DNA of 64,000 nt from Sphingomonas sp. S1-29 (GTDB lineage Bacteria > Pseudomonadota > Alphaproteobacteria > Sphingomonadales > Sphingomonadaceae), in the NCBI RefSeq assembly GCF_026167545.1, contig NZ_CP110678.1, positions 238,501 to 302,500 of the forward strand. The letters are read 5' to 3'. Shown here one piece after another: positions 9,082 through 16,088 of the stretch. Numbering within the stretch: the stretch's first letter is position 1; each line of letters begins with the position of its first letter. A program made the translations under genes and the position numbers. The notes under the pieces were generated by a model, which did no database searches, was not told where the DNA came from, and saw nothing but the letters and a program-made list of their open reading frames with translations.

Positions 9082-10038
9082 GTGATCGCGATTGTCCACC
9101 ACCCCGACTATGTCGCGCCCGCGCCCACGCGCAGCGCCTATCAATGGAACAAGAACGGGCTGGTGCGTGACCTGCTGGCCCGAAGCGGCGCGGCGATCGA
9201 CTGGCATCTGCCCGAGCCGATGCCGCGCGCGTGGCTCGATGCGGTGCACGATCCCGATTATGTCGCCGAAGTGCTTGGCGCGAGGGTGCCCGCTAGCAAG
9301 GAGCGCCGGATCGGCTTTGCGGTGACGCCGGTGGTGGCGACGCGCGCGCAGGCGGTGCCGGGGGGCACCTATCTGGCGGCGCGGTTGGCGATCGAGCGTG
9401 GCTTCGCCGCCAACACCGCGGGTGGCAGCCATCACGCGCTGAGCGAGACCGGGGCGGGGTTCTGCGTGTTCAACGACCTGGCGGTGGCGGCGAACCGGCT
9501 GATCGAGGAGCGCCGCGCGAACCGCGTGCTGATCGTCGATTGCGACGTCCACCAGGGCGACGGCACCGCCGCGCTCACCGCGGGACGCACCGACATCGCG
9601 ACCTATTCGATCCATGCCGAAAAGAACTTCCCGGTGCGCAAGGCGCGTTCGACGCTCGACGTGCCGCTGGCCGATGGCGTGGGCGACGACGCGTATCTCG
9701 AGACGCTCGCGGAGACCTTGGTCCCACTGCTCGACTGGTTCGCGCCCGACCTGATCCTGTACCAGGCGGGGGTCGACCCCTTCGAGGGCGACCGGCTGGG
9801 GCGGCTAGCGCTGACGCATGACGGGCTGGCGCGGCGCGAAGCGTGGATCGCCGGGCTGGCAGCGTCGCGCGGGCTGCCGCTCGCAAGCGCGCTGGGGGGC
9901 GGATACGGGCATGATGCGATGGAGGTGGCGGCACGGCACGTGGCGTCGATCCTGACGCTGGGCAGAGCGTACCAACTCAGGGACGCGTCCCCCTGCCGCT
10001 TGCGGGAGGGGCTAGGGGTGGGCATGACGAAGCGATGA
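9082..10038 (+). CDS. HDAC-like (class IV-type) deacetylase
   Basis: A 318-residue arginase/deacetylase-fold enzyme. The active-site His pair is in GGSHHALSETGAGFC; the zinc ligands are the Asp and His of VDCDVHQGDGTA and the Asp of YQAGVDPFEGD; a late GGGYG loop follows. Bacterial members deacetylate lysine side chains or small amides. The likely start is GTG at 9082, giving VIAIVHHPDY as in relatives; its ribosome site is poorly spaced, and an in-frame ATG 36 bases earlier is an alternative. The last about 18 residues (after LTLGRAYQLR) are read from a palindromic repeat and are unlikely to be part of the ancestral protein. Confidence 0.85.
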   Translation: MIAIVHHPDYVAPAPTRSAYQWNKNGLVRDLLARSGAAIDWHLPEPMPRAWLDAVHDPDYVAEVLGARVPASKERRIGFAVTPVVATRAQAVPGGTYLAARLAIERGFAANTAGGSHHALSETGAGFCVFNDLAVAANRLIEERRANRVLIVDCDVHQGDGTAALTAGRTDIATYSIHAEKNFPVRKARSTLDVPLADGVGDDAYLETLAETLVPLLDWFAPDLILYQAGVDPFEGDRLGRLALTHDGLARREAWIAGLAASRGLPLASALGGGYGHDAMEVAARHVASILTLGRAYQLRDASPCRLREGLGVGMTKR

Positions 10039-10089
10039 GAGACGTCGAAAAGTCCCACCCCCGACCCCTCCGGCAAGGGGGAGGGGAGC
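9988..10089. repeat. Intergenic palindromic repeat, family D
   Basis: CCCCCTGCCGCTTGCGGGAG, then GGGCTAGGGGTGGG on one side and CCCACCCCCGACCCCTCC on the other, closing with GGCAAGGGGGAGGGG. A closely related element lies at 37967-38071. It straddles the end of the deacetylase gene (stop at 10036-10038) and ends four bases before the photolyase start, so it also supplies the purine-rich leader GGGGAGCAGAAG. Confidence 0.75.
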
Positions 10090-10093
10090 AGAA

Positions 10094-11440
10094 GTGACAT
10101 CGCTCCTCTGGCTCCGCCAAGACCTTCGCCTCCACGACCAGCCCGCCCTCGTCGCCGCCGCGCATGAAGGCGCGGTCATCCCCGTCTACATCCTCGACGA
10201 CGACGCGCCGGGCCAATGGCGGATGGGCGGAGCGCAGCGTTGGTGGTTGCACCACGCGCTCGATACCTTCGGCAAGGCGCTAGCCGACAAGGGATCGCGG
10301 CTGATCCTGCGGCGCGGCGACGCGGTGGCCGAGCTCGGCAAGTTGCTCGACGAAACCGGCGCCGAGCGCATCCATGCGATCCATCATTACGAACCCTGGT
10401 GGGTCAAGGCCGAGCAGCAGCTGGGCGACCGGCTGTGCCTGTACGACGGCAATCATCTCGCGCGGATCGAGGATGTGACCACCGGATCGGGCGGGTTGTT
10501 CAAAATCTATTCGTCGTTCTGGAAGGCGCTGTCGCAGCAATTGCCGCCTGCCGAGGGACTGCCGATGCCGCGCAAGATCGCGGCGCCCGATGTTTGGCCC
10601 AAGAGCGAAAGCCTCGCCGACTGGAAGCTGCTGCCGACCGGTCCCGACTGGTCGACGGGCTTCGCCGACTGGACTCCGGGTGAGGATGCCGCGCGCGCGG
10701 CGGCCAAGCGCTTCGCCGCGCATGTCGAAGCCTATGACGAAGCGCGCAACCTGCCGTCGGTCGAAGGCAGCTCGCGCTTGTCGCCGCATCTCCACTTCGG
10801 CGAGATTTCGCCGCGCGACGCCTGGCACCTGGCGGGCGGCGGGGCCGAGGCCATGACCTTTCGCAAGGAACTGGCCTGGCGCGATTTCACCAGCGGGGTA
10901 ATCCTAGAGCGACCCGATTACGGCAAGGCGAACGGCCGGCCCAAGTTCGATGACATGCCCTGGCGTAGCGCGCCTGCGGACCTGCGCGCATGGCAGCGCG
11001 GGCGGACGGGCTATCCGATCGTCGATGCCGGGATGCGCCAGCTCTGGGCGACCGGCTGGATGCATAATCGCGTGCGGATGATCACCGCCAGCTTCCTGAT
11101 CAAGCATCTGCTGATCGACTGGCGCGAGGGCGAGCGCTGGTTCTGGGACACGCTGGTCGATGCCGATTACGGCAACAACGCGGTCAATTGGCAATGGGTG
11201 GCGGGTACCGGGGTCGATTCGAACATGTTCGGGCGGATTATGGCGCCGCTCGTCCAGTCCGAGAAGTTCGATGCCGGCGACTATATCCGGCAGTGGGTGC
11301 CCGAACTGGCGCATATCCGCGGCCCCGCGATCCACGACCCCGACGAATATGGCTGCCGCCCGAAGGACTATCCGGCCAAGATCATCGGCCATCGCGAGGC
11401 ACGCGAACGCGCGCTATCGGCGGTCAAGCAGGTCCAATAA
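10094..11440 (+). CDS. phrB: Deoxyribodipyrimidine photolyase (class I CPD type)
   Basis: A 448-residue flavoprotein that repairs UV-induced pyrimidine dimers with blue light. The N-terminal antenna domain begins LLWLRQDLRLHDQPAL. The FAD-binding half has SRLSPHLHFGEISPR, WRDFTSGVI, the TGYPIVDAGMRQL segment, MHNRVRMI and NNAVNWQWVAGTGVDSN, all standard class I photolyase blocks including the electron-transfer tryptophans. Length is normal. It follows the deacetylase gene by 55 bases made almost wholly of a repeat, whose purine-rich end may serve as ribosome site. Confidence 0.95.
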   Translation: MTSLLWLRQDLRLHDQPALVAAAHEGAVIPVYILDDDAPGQWRMGGAQRWWLHHALDTFGKALADKGSRLILRRGDAVAELGKLLDETGAERIHAIHHYEPWWVKAEQQLGDRLCLYDGNHLARIEDVTTGSGGLFKIYSSFWKALSQQLPPAEGLPMPRKIAAPDVWPKSESLADWKLLPTGPDWSTGFADWTPGEDAARAAAKRFAAHVEAYDEARNLPSVEGSSRLSPHLHFGEISPRDAWHLAGGGAEAMTFRKELAWRDFTSGVILERPDYGKANGRPKFDDMPWRSAPADLRAWQRGRTGYPIVDAGMRQLWATGWMHNRVRMITASFLIKHLLIDWREGERWFWDTLVDADYGNNAVNWQWVAGTGVDSNMFGRIMAPLVQSEKFDAGDYIRQWVPELAHIRGPAIHDPDEYGCRPKDYPAKIIGHREARERALSAVKQVQ

Positions 11441-11457
11441 AGCACGATCTGGCGGTT

Positions 11458-11483
11458 GCGGGGCCGACTGGGTGCGGCCCCGC
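11458..11483. terminator. Hairpin between convergent photolyase and SDR genes
   Basis: GCGGGGCCG at 11458-11466 pairs perfectly with CGGCCCCGC at 11475-11483 over an eight-base loop. It lies 18 bases after the photolyase stop and before the stop of the opposing SDR gene. No T-run follows, so it is a candidate bidirectional stop only. Confidence 0.4.
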
Positions 11484-11499
11484 CCGTCGAGCATCGGCG

Positions 11500-12210
11500 C
11501 TAGCCGACCCGCTCGACATGGTTGGTCTCGAACCCGTCGATCGCCAGCTGCAGGATGCGCGCCGCCACCGTTTCGGGGGGCTTCACGCTCGCAGGATCCT
11601 CACCCGGATAGGCGCGTTCGCGCATCTTGGTGCGGGTCGCGCCGGGATCGAGGATCGCGGTGCGGACCTGGGTGATGTTGCGCACTTCCTCGCCATAGCT
11701 GGCGAGCAGCGTCTCGAACGCCGCCTTCGACGCGCCATAGGCGCCCCAATAGGCGCGCGGGACGCGACCGACGCTCGAGGTCAGCCCGATGATGCGCGCA
11801 CCCTCCGATGCACGCAGCAGGCCGTCGAACGAGGCGAGCAGGGCTGCCTGCGCGGTGACGTTCAGCGTGAAGACCTTCGACCATTCCTTCATGTCGATCG
11901 CCGGGACCGCGCTGAGCGAACCGAGCATCGCGGCGTTGAGCACCAGGATGTCGAGCTTTTGCCAGCGTTCGTGGATCGCGCCTGCCAGCCGGACGACGCT
12001 GTCGGTCTGCGTCAGGTCCATCGGCGCGATCGTCGCGTTGCCGCCAGCGGCATAGATTTTGTCCTCAATCTCCTCGAGCCCGCCGGTGGTGCGCGCAGTT
12101 AGCACCACATGCGCACCGGCATCGGCGAGCGCGAGCGCGGTGGCGGCACCGATGCCGCGGCTGGCACCGGTGACGAGCGCCAGCCGGCCGGAAAGGGGCT
12201 TGTCGGTCAT
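11500..12210 (-). CDS. SDR-family NAD(P)-dependent oxidoreductase
   Basis: A 236-residue classical short-chain dehydrogenase. The cofactor loop is TGASRGIG (about residues 14-21), the structural NAA motif is LNAAML, and the active site has Ser in LTSSVG with Tyr and Lys in YGASKAA. Substrate is not predictable. It follows purF on the same strand after 19 bases and is probably co-transcribed with it, although no metabolic link is evident; this pairing with purF is a positional observation, not evidence for a role in purine synthesis. Confidence 0.88.
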   Translation of the reverse strand: MTDKPLSGRLALVTGASRGIGAATALALADAGAHVVLTARTTGGLEEIEDKIYAAGGNATIAPMDLTQTDSVVRLAGAIHERWQKLDILVLNAAMLGSLSAVPAIDMKEWSKVFTLNVTAQAALLASFDGLLRASEGARIIGLTSSVGRVPRAYWGAYGASKAAFETLLASYGEEVRNITQVRTAILDPGATRTKMRERAYPGEDPASVKPPETVAARILQLAIDGFETNHVERVG

Positions 12211-12229
12211 GCAGTCCTCATGTGGGGGG

Positions 12230-13687
12230 TTAGCCGACGCGCTCTTCGAGCATCGAGAACTGCTCGACGGGCGAGCTTTCGTCCTGGTCGGTCAGCGTCG
12301 TGGGGTAATCGCCGGTGAAGCAGGCGTCGCAATATTTGGGGCGGATCTCGGCGCGGCGGGCTTCGCCGAGCGCCTTGTAGAGCCCGTCGATCGAGACGAA
12401 GGCCAGGCTGTCGGCGTGGATGAAGTCGGTCATCCCGCTGACGTCGAACTTCGCCGCGAGCAGCTTGGCGCGCTCGGGGGTGTCGACGCCGTAGAAGCAG
12501 CTATGCCGGGTCGGCGGCGAGGCGATCCGCATGTGGATCTCGGCGGCGCCCGCCTCGCGCATCATCTCGACGATCTTGAGACTGGTGGTGCCGCGCACGA
12601 TCGAATCGTCGATCAGCACCACGCGCTTGCCCTTGATCAGCGCGCGATTGGCGTTGTGCTTCAGCTTCACGCCGAGATGCCGGACCTTGTCGCCCGGCTG
12701 GATGAAGGTGCGCCCGACATAATGCGAGCGGATGATGCCGAGCTCGAACGGAATCCCCGATTGCTGGGCATAGCCGATCGCCGCTGGCGTGCCCGAATCG
12801 GGCACCGGGATGATCAGGTCGGCCTCGACCGGATTTTCGATCGCCAGCTGCGCGCCGATCGCCTTGCGCACCGAATAGATCGAGCGGTCCTCGGCGATCG
12901 AATCGGGACGCGAGAAATAGACATATTCGAAGATGCACGGGCGCGGCGCGACCGGCGCGAAGGGGCGAATCGAGCGGATGTCGTCGCCCTGGACGATCAC
13001 CAGCTCGCCCGGATCGACCGCGCGGACGAATTCGGCACCGACCACGTCGAGCGCGACCGTTTCCGACGCGAAGATGACGCTGTCACCGAGCCGGCCCATC
13101 ACCAGCGGGCGGATGCCGAGCGGATCGCGGCAGGCGATCATCCCCTCGGGGGTCATGCAGATCAGCGAATAGGCACCCTCGACCTGGCGCAGCGCATCGA
13201 TGAACTTGTCGAGCAGCGAGCGGTAGCTCGACGTGGCGACGAGGTGGATGATGACTTCGGTATCGCTGGTCGACTGGAAGATCGAACCGCGGCGCACCAG
13301 GTCGCGCTTGAGCCGCATCGCGTTCGAGATGTTGCCGTTGTGCGCGATCGCGAATCCGCCGCTCGCCAGGTCGGCGTAGAGCGGCTGGACGTTGCGCAGC
13401 GCGGTCTCGCCCGTGGTCGAATAGCGGACATGGCCGGCGGCGACGGTGCCGGGGAGCTGGCGGATGATGTCGTCGCGGTCGAAATTGCCCGCGACATGCC
13501 CCATCGCGCGATGGGTGTGGAACTGGACGCCGTCATAGCTCGAAATGCCCGCGGCTTCCTGCCCGCGATGCTGCAGCGCGTGGAGCCCGAGCGCGACCAG
13601 CGCCGCGGCGCTGTCGGTTCCCGAAACGCCGAACACACCGCATTCCTCGCGCAGCTTGTCGTCATCGAACGGATTGGTGGTTCGCAT
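12230..13687 (-). CDS. purF: Amidophosphoribosyltransferase
   Basis: A 485-residue enzyme making phosphoribosylamine from PRPP and glutamine, the committed step of purine synthesis. The N-terminal nucleophile is Cys16 (REECGVFGV), so a 15-residue propeptide must be removed, as in the Bacillus-type enzyme. Cysteines in PCIFEYVYF, HSCFYGV and YCDACFTG match the four [4Fe-4S] ligands of that class. The PRPP loop VVLIDDSIVRGTTS is clear. It heads a leftward unit with the SDR gene; allosteric inhibition by purine nucleotides is usual for the family. Confidence 0.97.
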   Translation of the reverse strand: MRTTNPFDDDKLREECGVFGVSGTDSAAALVALGLHALQHRGQEAAGISSYDGVQFHTHRAMGHVAGNFDRDDIIRQLPGTVAAGHVRYSTTGETALRNVQPLYADLASGGFAIAHNGNISNAMRLKRDLVRRGSIFQSTSDTEVIIHLVATSSYRSLLDKFIDALRQVEGAYSLICMTPEGMIACRDPLGIRPLVMGRLGDSVIFASETVALDVVGAEFVRAVDPGELVIVQGDDIRSIRPFAPVAPRPCIFEYVYFSRPDSIAEDRSIYSVRKAIGAQLAIENPVEADLIIPVPDSGTPAAIGYAQQSGIPFELGIIRSHYVGRTFIQPGDKVRHLGVKLKHNANRALIKGKRVVLIDDSIVRGTTSLKIVEMMREAGAAEIHMRIASPPTRHSCFYGVDTPERAKLLAAKFDVSGMTDFIHADSLAFVSIDGLYKALGEARRAEIRPKYCDACFTGDYPTTLTDQDESSPVEQFSMLEERVG

Positions 13688-13821
13688 ACGGCCAGTGCTT
13701 TGTTAGTGGGGTAGCCGGGCATATAGGGGGTCGATCGGACTTTGTCGCCTGTTTGTAACACGCGTGTTGAAGTCGCGGGCGCGGAAGCCCGGGTGGCAGG
13801 TTGGAGGCGGCGTTGCGGTTC

Positions 13822-14550
13822 ATGGATTTCAGTTCGTGGCAGGGGATCTTGACCACGATCGGCGGGCTGGCGCTGGTGACGCTGATCGGCGTCGGCATCC
13901 GGCTGGTGGTGATGACGACTATCCAGCAGCGGCGCGAACGGATGAACCGCCAGATCAACGAGCGGCTGCGCACGCTGATCGCCGCCTACAAGGTGCTCGG
14001 CGGGTCGTTCACCGGCAACCTCGCGGTCGATCCGGCGCATCTGGGCGACCTGCGCCGCGCGGGTGCGGCGGCGCCCGATGCCGAGGGGGTCGCCCCGGTC
14101 GACCTGTCGGCCGAGGCGCTGGGGTCGGACCGGTCGCGCCGGATCCGCGATTCGGTAGAGGCGGCGCTGGCCGATATCCTGTTGCTTGGCACCGACGAGC
14201 ATGTCCGGCTGGCCGAGCGCGCGGCGCGCGACCTGGTCGCGGGGCGCAGCGTGCATGTCCATGAGCTGGTGGTGTCGCTGCGCGACTATGTCCGCCACGC
14301 GCTGCAGCTGGGGCCGATCCCCGCCGATGTCGCGGCGTCGATCCCGGTGCAGGGGCCGACCCGCCCGGCGGGGTCGGGCGGCGGCAAGGGCAGGGGCGGC
14401 GGCGATGGCGAGCGTGGCGGTGGCGGCAGGGGCGGCGGCGGCAGGGGCGGTGGCGGTGCGGCGATGGGCGGGGGCATGGCGGTAGGCGGCATGGGGATCG
14501 GCGCAGGGGTTAGTGCTCCCGATACCGCCAGCGAGAGTTCGCCGCGCTGA
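13822..14550 (+). CDS. Membrane-anchored protein with glycine-rich tail, function unknown
   Basis: A 242-residue protein. Residues 7-31 form one membrane helix; 35-175 are mostly helical and charged, with HELVVSLRDYVRHAL a conserved-looking block; residues 184-232 are a low-complexity Gly/Arg/Met tail of GGGGRG and GGGMAVGGMG repeats. The ATG at 13822 is used, but a TTG at 13813 has better spacing from GGAGG at 13803-13807. It is divergent from purF and followed by hisI after 39 bases. I do not recognise the family. The tail could be a low-complexity nucleic acid or protein interaction segment; that is inference. Confidence 0.65.
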   Translation: MDFSSWQGILTTIGGLALVTLIGVGIRLVVMTTIQQRRERMNRQINERLRTLIAAYKVLGGSFTGNLAVDPAHLGDLRRAGAAAPDAEGVAPVDLSAEALGSDRSRRIRDSVEAALADILLLGTDEHVRLAERAARDLVAGRSVHVHELVVSLRDYVRHALQLGPIPADVAASIPVQGPTRPAGSGGGKGRGGGDGERGGGGRGGGGRGGGGAAMGGGMAVGGMGIGAGVSAPDTASESSPR

Positions 14551-14589
14551 CCGATTGAAGGGCGCTCGATCGCTGACTACACCCGCCCG

Positions 14590-14970
14590 ATGGACGATCG
14601 CGAAACCGGGCTGACGCTGGCCCCCCGATATGATGCTGCGGGACTCATCACCGCCGTCGCCACCGATGCTGCCACTGGCGAGGTGCTGATGCTCGCGCAT
14701 ATGAACGCCGAGGCGCTGGCGGCGACCGTCGCCAACCGCGAGGCGACCTTCTGGTCGCGCAGCCGCGGGCGGCTCTGGAAGAAGGGCGAGAGCTCGGGGC
14801 ATGTGCTGCGCGTGCGCGATATCCGCATCGACTGCGACCAGGACGCGGTGTGGCTGATCGTCGAGCCTGCGGGGCCGGCTTGCCATACCGGCGCGCGGAG
14901 TTGCTTCTATCGCCGGGTGACCGCCGGGGGGCTCGAGGCGGTGGGCGATGAGGTGCCGGGGGCGGCGTGA
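14590..14970 (+). CDS. hisI: Phosphoribosyl-AMP cyclohydrolase
   Basis: A 126-residue monofunctional HisI enzyme opening the adenine ring of PR-AMP in histidine synthesis. Signature blocks are [39 protein letters not shown] and [11 protein letters not shown]; the Cys residues in the last two blocks bind the catalytic zinc. It lacks the HisE domain fused in enterobacteria, as is usual in alphaproteobacteria. Other his genes are not in the window. A palindromic repeat follows it within 23 bases. Confidence 0.95.
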   Translation: MDDRETGLTLAPRYDAAGLITAVATDAATGEVLMLAHMNAEALAATVANREATFWSRSRGRLWKKGESSGHVLRVRDIRIDCDQDAVWLIVEPAGPACHTGARSCFYRRVTAGGLEAVGDEVPGAA

Positions 14971-14992
14971 GGCTTCCGATGCCTAACCGTCG

Positions 14993-15083
14993 CGTCACCC
15001 CGGACGTGGTCCGGGGTCCACGCCGCCCCTCGCGGAGGCGGTGGATGGGGCGCGGTGGACCCCGGACCAAGTCCGGGGTGACG
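14993..15083. repeat. Intergenic palindromic repeat, family C
   Basis: CGTCACCCCGGACGTGGTCC at the left end and GGACCAAGTCCGGGGTGACG at the right end are imperfect inverted repeats, with a second nested GGTCCACGCCGCCCCTCGCG / GCGCGGTGGACC pair. A related element is at 19438-19528. The right end contains a GTG (15078-15080) that can begin the downstream lipoprotein gene. Confidence 0.8.
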
Positions 15084-15599
15084 GTTGGGCGGGGGGTGAC
15101 GATCTCGTTGGGGTTCGCGATCCACCTTATCCTCGCGGCCTGCTCCGGCGAGTCCCCCCGCAATCCCGCCGAACCGCTCGACCTCGAAACCGCCGCGATC
15201 GAACGCGGGCTGGTGCGCGATCCCGACGATGTCAGCCTCGCGGGCCTGTACGCCCGCGACACCGATCGGCTGTGCCTGATCGGCGAGGGCGGCGCCTACC
15301 GGATCGGCGCGACGGTCGATTACGGCCAGGGCGTCGATTGCTCGGCGCGCGGCACCGCGACTCGCGCGGGTTCGACCTTGCGGGTCGAGCTCGGCGACGG
15401 CTGCGCGTTCGACGCGACGATCGCGGGCGAGCGGATCGTGTTTCCACCGCGCGTACCCAAGGCCTGTGCGCGCCGGTGCCGCTCGCGCGCCTCGCTCGGT
15501 GCGCTGACCGTCGATCGGCTGTCGGGGGTCGAGGCCGAGGCACGCGCGCTGCGCGATCCGCGCGGGCGCCCCTTGTGCGACAGCGACCCGGCTAGTTGA
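15078..15599 (+). CDS. Putative small lipoprotein, function unknown
   Basis: A 173-residue product when read from GTG at 15078. The N-terminus carries one Arg, a hydrophobic stretch (ISLGFAIHLILAAC) and the lipobox LAAC|S, so lipidation at that Cys is likely and the protein would be anchored in the envelope. The rest includes ERGLVRDPDDVSLAGLYARD and several Cys residues (CLIGEGG, DCSARG, DGCAFD). GTG at 15096 is an alternative start, but it leaves no basic residue before the hydrophobic stretch. The preferred start codon lies inside the family C repeat. I do not recognise the family. Confidence 0.6.
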   Translation: MTVGRGVTISLGFAIHLILAACSGESPRNPAEPLDLETAAIERGLVRDPDDVSLAGLYARDTDRLCLIGEGGAYRIGATVDYGQGVDCSARGTATRAGSTLRVELGDGCAFDATIAGERIVFPPRVPKACARRCRSRASLGALTVDRLSGVEAEARALRDPRGRPLCDSDPAS

Positions 15600-15613
15600 C
15601 GTTTACGTAAAGG
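15596..15613. promoter_or_regulatory. Palindromic operator-like site before the MerR gene
   Basis: The stretch GTTGACGTTTACGTAAAGG contains the perfect palindrome TTTACGTAAA and resembles published LiuR-type MerR operators of proteobacterial fatty-acid and branched-chain amino-acid genes. It lies about 20 bases before the MerR gene start, so autoregulation is likely. This is inference from the motif and position. Confidence 0.5.
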
Positions 15614-15630
15614 TCGGGTATTTCCCGACA

Positions 15631-16059
15631 ATGCCCAATGCGCTTTCCATCATGACCGCGCTCGCGCCGATCGCGCCGCGCCAGGACCTCGAATGCTTCA
15701 CCATCTCGGACCTGTGCGCCGAGTTCGGGGTCACCGCGCGCGCGCTGCGCTTCTACGAGGATGAGGGGCTGATCGCCCCCGAACGTCGCGGCATGTCTCG
15801 AATCTATTCGCATCGCGATCGCGCGCGGCTGGCGTGGATCCTGCGCGGCAAGCGCGTCGGGTTCAGCCTGGGCGAGATCCGCGAGATGATCGACCTGTAC
15901 GATGTCGGCGACGGCCGCCAAGTCCAGCGCCAAGTAACGATCGAGCGCTGCCGCGCGCGCGTCGCGACGTTGGAAGCGCAGAAGCACGACATCGACGAAG
16001 CGATCGCCGAACTCAACGCCTTCCTGTCCGTCGTCGACGGCCAGGCCGCGCCGAACTGA
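15631..16059 (+). CDS. MerR-family transcriptional regulator (LiuR-like)
   Basis: A 142-residue regulator with a MerR winged helix from about residue 22 (FTISDLCAEFGVTARALRFY, then RIYSHRDRARLAWILRGKRV) and a C-terminal dimerisation coiled coil (VATLEAQKHDIDEAIAELNA). It lacks the metal-binding Cys residues of MerR/CueR, as do the LiuR-type regulators of acyl-CoA catabolism. The acyl-CoA dehydrogenase gene follows 29 bases downstream on the same strand, which supports control of fatty-acid or branched-chain acyl-CoA oxidation. ATG at 15631 is used; a second in-frame ATG at 15652 is possible. Confidence 0.88.
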   Translation: MPNALSIMTALAPIAPRQDLECFTISDLCAEFGVTARALRFYEDEGLIAPERRGMSRIYSHRDRARLAWILRGKRVGFSLGEIREMIDLYDVGDGRQVQRQVTIERCRARVATLEAQKHDIDEAIAELNAFLSVVDGQAAPN

Positions 16060-16088
16060 CCAGAACCAAAGACTGACCGGAGAGACCC

